Assembly: GCA_009777995.1 (NCBI GenBank)
Contig: WRKT01000005.1
Span: 86,721-150,720, forward strand
Length of the DNA stretch: 64,000 nt
DNA from: Treponema sp.
GTDB taxonomy: Bacteria > Spirochaetota > Spirochaetia > Treponematales > Breznakiellaceae
Reading direction: 5' to 3'
Position numbers and translations under genes: made by a program. Shown piece after piece: positions 63,021 to 64,000 of the stretch. The first letter of the stretch is position 1, and every line of letters starts with the position of its first letter. Below the pieces are notes generated by a model, which was given only the letters and a program-made list of their open reading frames with translations, was not told where the DNA came from and did no database searches.

Positions 63021-63038
63021 GCATTCTATGACAGATAG
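63021..63038 (+). repeat. Degenerate copy of the palindromic element
   Basis: GCATTCTATGACAGATAG matches the right part of the element in plus orientation, but no -10 hexamer lies 6 bp further. It is 51 bp before the truncated DUF3990 gene, which suggests that promoter and gene 5' end decayed together. Confidence 0.55.
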
Positions 63039-63088
63039 AGAAGAATTTACTTGAAAATATTTGAAAATAGGCTTACGATTAGGTAGAT

Positions 63089-63331
63089 ATGACACTATTT
63101 CGTGGAAAAACCCAGAATAAGAGCTATGATATTGCAATTGGCCCGGTTGCAAACGATAATGTCTACGCCACAATCCAATTATTTGAGTCAGGACTTCTTT
63201 CAGATGTAGAAGCAATAACCCGATTGAAAGTTGAGGAAATATTCGATCAAATACTCTTTCATACTGAAAGGTCTTTGGAATATTTAAGTTATGTAAAACA
63301 AGAAAATTTTATAGAAGGCGAGAATGGATAA
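63089..63331 (+). CDS. C-terminal DUF3990 fragment
   Basis: 80 residues that match only the end of DUF3990 proteins (SYDIAIGPVANDNVYATIQL and VDQ/FDQILFHTERSLEYL-like). The family is related to ADP-ribosyltransferases and is normally about 150 residues, with the NAD-binding part at the N-terminus. That part is missing here, so the product is probably inactive. Its end overlaps the next gene by 8 bp. Confidence 0.7.
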   Translation: MTLFRGKTQNKSYDIAIGPVANDNVYATIQLFESGLLSDVEAITRLKVEEIFDQILFHTERSLEYLSYVKQENFIEGENG

Positions 63332-63560
63332 AGTTAAATTTGAAGCTCTGTTTCCTGTGATTGTTTCCAGACTTTTACAAAAAATAATAGACCAGCGAAA
63401 TATTTCACATGAAGAAGCTTTTTTACGACTTTATAGTTCTAATTTATATAATGCACTTGATAGTGAAGAAACAAAGGTATGGCATTATAGTGTGGAAAAA
63501 CTCTTTCTGCTATTTGAGGAAGAGACTCTTACCGGAAATCTTGAACTGCCGGAGTATTAA
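63324..63560 (+). CDS. Small middle gene of the DUF3990/DUF3791 cassette
   Basis: A 78-residue helical protein (KVKFEALFPVIVSRLLQKII, then EEAFLRLYSSNLYNALDSEE). It overlaps the DUF3990 fragment by 8 bp and is followed one base later by the DUF3791 gene, so the three are one operon. Genes of this kind recur between DUF3990 and DUF3791. The role is unknown; part of a toxin-antitoxin unit is likely. Confidence 0.7.
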   Translation: MDKVKFEALFPVIVSRLLQKIIDQRNISHEEAFLRLYSSNLYNALDSEETKVWHYSVEKLFLLFEEETLTGNLELPEY

Positions 63561-63561
63561 A

Positions 63562-63768
63562 GTGGATAAATTACTTGAGTTTAAAGTTTTTTGCCTCGAA
63601 AGTTTTAAGTCAGCGCACAATCTGACAGGCTTGGAAGCTTTAAATATCTTTAATAAGTTTAAAGTTTTTGATTACATTACATCTTGTTATGATACACTTC
63701 ATTCTACGGGGAAGCTCTATATAGTGAGCGATATTGACGATTATATTTCGCATCGGGAATCCAGATGA
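63562..63768 (+). CDS. DUF3791 protein
   Basis: A 68-residue protein read from GTG at 63562, one base after the preceding stop. LLEFKVFCLESFKSAHNLTG, then FNKFKVFDYITSCYDTLHST and the end YIVSDIDDYI match DUF3791. These proteins are encoded next to DUF3990 genes in many Firmicutes and spirochaetes and may be the antitoxin. An ATG in another frame upstream gives an unrelated peptide and is not used. Confidence 0.8.
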   Translation: MDKLLEFKVFCLESFKSAHNLTGLEALNIFNKFKVFDYITSCYDTLHSTGKLYIVSDIDDYISHRESR

Positions 63769-63797
63769 ATAACGTTGTAGCACATAGTTTTTTGTTA

Positions 63798-64000
63798 AAT
63801 CCCCTTTTCTCCTATATACTCAACCCCCACAACCTCCATCTTCGTTATATCAAGATAAGCCCACCCGGAATGGGGATAAGTATTATTCTCAATCTCAATC
63901 TTAAATAAACCGTTTTCTGCCCTCACATCCCTAATCTCTGAAATTTCCTTCTTTGACACATCATTCAGAGGAATCCATGCATAATAATTAACCTTTTTAA
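63798..64000 (-). CDS. 3' end of an unknown gene, start beyond window
   Basis: The minus frame ends at TAA near 63798 and is open to the window edge, giving 67 residues: NYYAWIPLNDVSKKEISEIR, then RAENGLFKIEIENN, then PHSGWAYLDITKMEVVGVEY and a short tail. I do not recognise the family. A decayed paralogue is at 58877-59245. Confidence 0.7.

Overview
The window looks like the replication-origin region of a spirochaete of the Treponema group. A divergent gyrB lies beside dnaA-dnaN-recF-dciA, followed by GPH-type sugar transporters, a GH13 glucosidase, and many BspA-type LRR and DUF4116 repeat proteins. The assignment rests on gene order and protein families only. No rRNA or tRNA gene and no CRISPR array was seen.

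Layout. 1-6.6 kb: a type I restriction-modification operon on the minus strand (hsdM, hsdS, rhuM-like, hsdR running off the left edge). 6.7-16.3 kb: a probable DNA-binding protein, a lone nucleotidyltransferase, an ATP-grasp-like protein, small envelope proteins, a sugar transporter with a large carbohydrate-active-like enzyme, and gyrB. 16.3-20.9 kb: the origin, with dnaA, dnaN, recF and dciA. The dnaA-dnaN gap holds a DnaA box, a GC-rich spacer and a run of DnaA-trios. 21-30 kb: transporter plus GH13 glucosidase with an AraC regulator, a Cys/Met PLP enzyme, a radical SAM protein, a zinc peptidase, a Fic protein and a WYL regulator. Two parS sites lie at the WYL 3' end.

30-64 kb is an AT-richer accessory region full of paralogues, gene remnants and toxin-antitoxin pieces: hicAB, an orphan hicB, higA with a decayed higB, a brnA-like gene and a DUF3990/DUF3791 cassette. 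It also holds repeat proteins (BspA LRR, LPxxF-type LRR, DUF4116, TPR), a phosphatase, LRAT-like acyltransferases and small glycine-zipper peptides. Two genes are built from flagellar modules. One is a stand-alone FlhA transmembrane domain in an operon with an AAA+ ATPase and a DEDDh exonuclease. The other is a protein with two FliG-C-like domains.

The main pattern not explained by the gene list is a family of about 15 imperfect palindromes found only between 31 and 63 kb. Thirteen lie upstream of a gene or remnant, in one orientation, and in 12 of these the palindrome ends exactly 6 bp before a TATAAT-like hexamer. In six genes the start codon lies only 6-7 nt after that hexamer, so the transcripts should be leaderless. 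This looks like a dedicated promoter class, or operator, for the repeat-protein and effector-like genes of this region.
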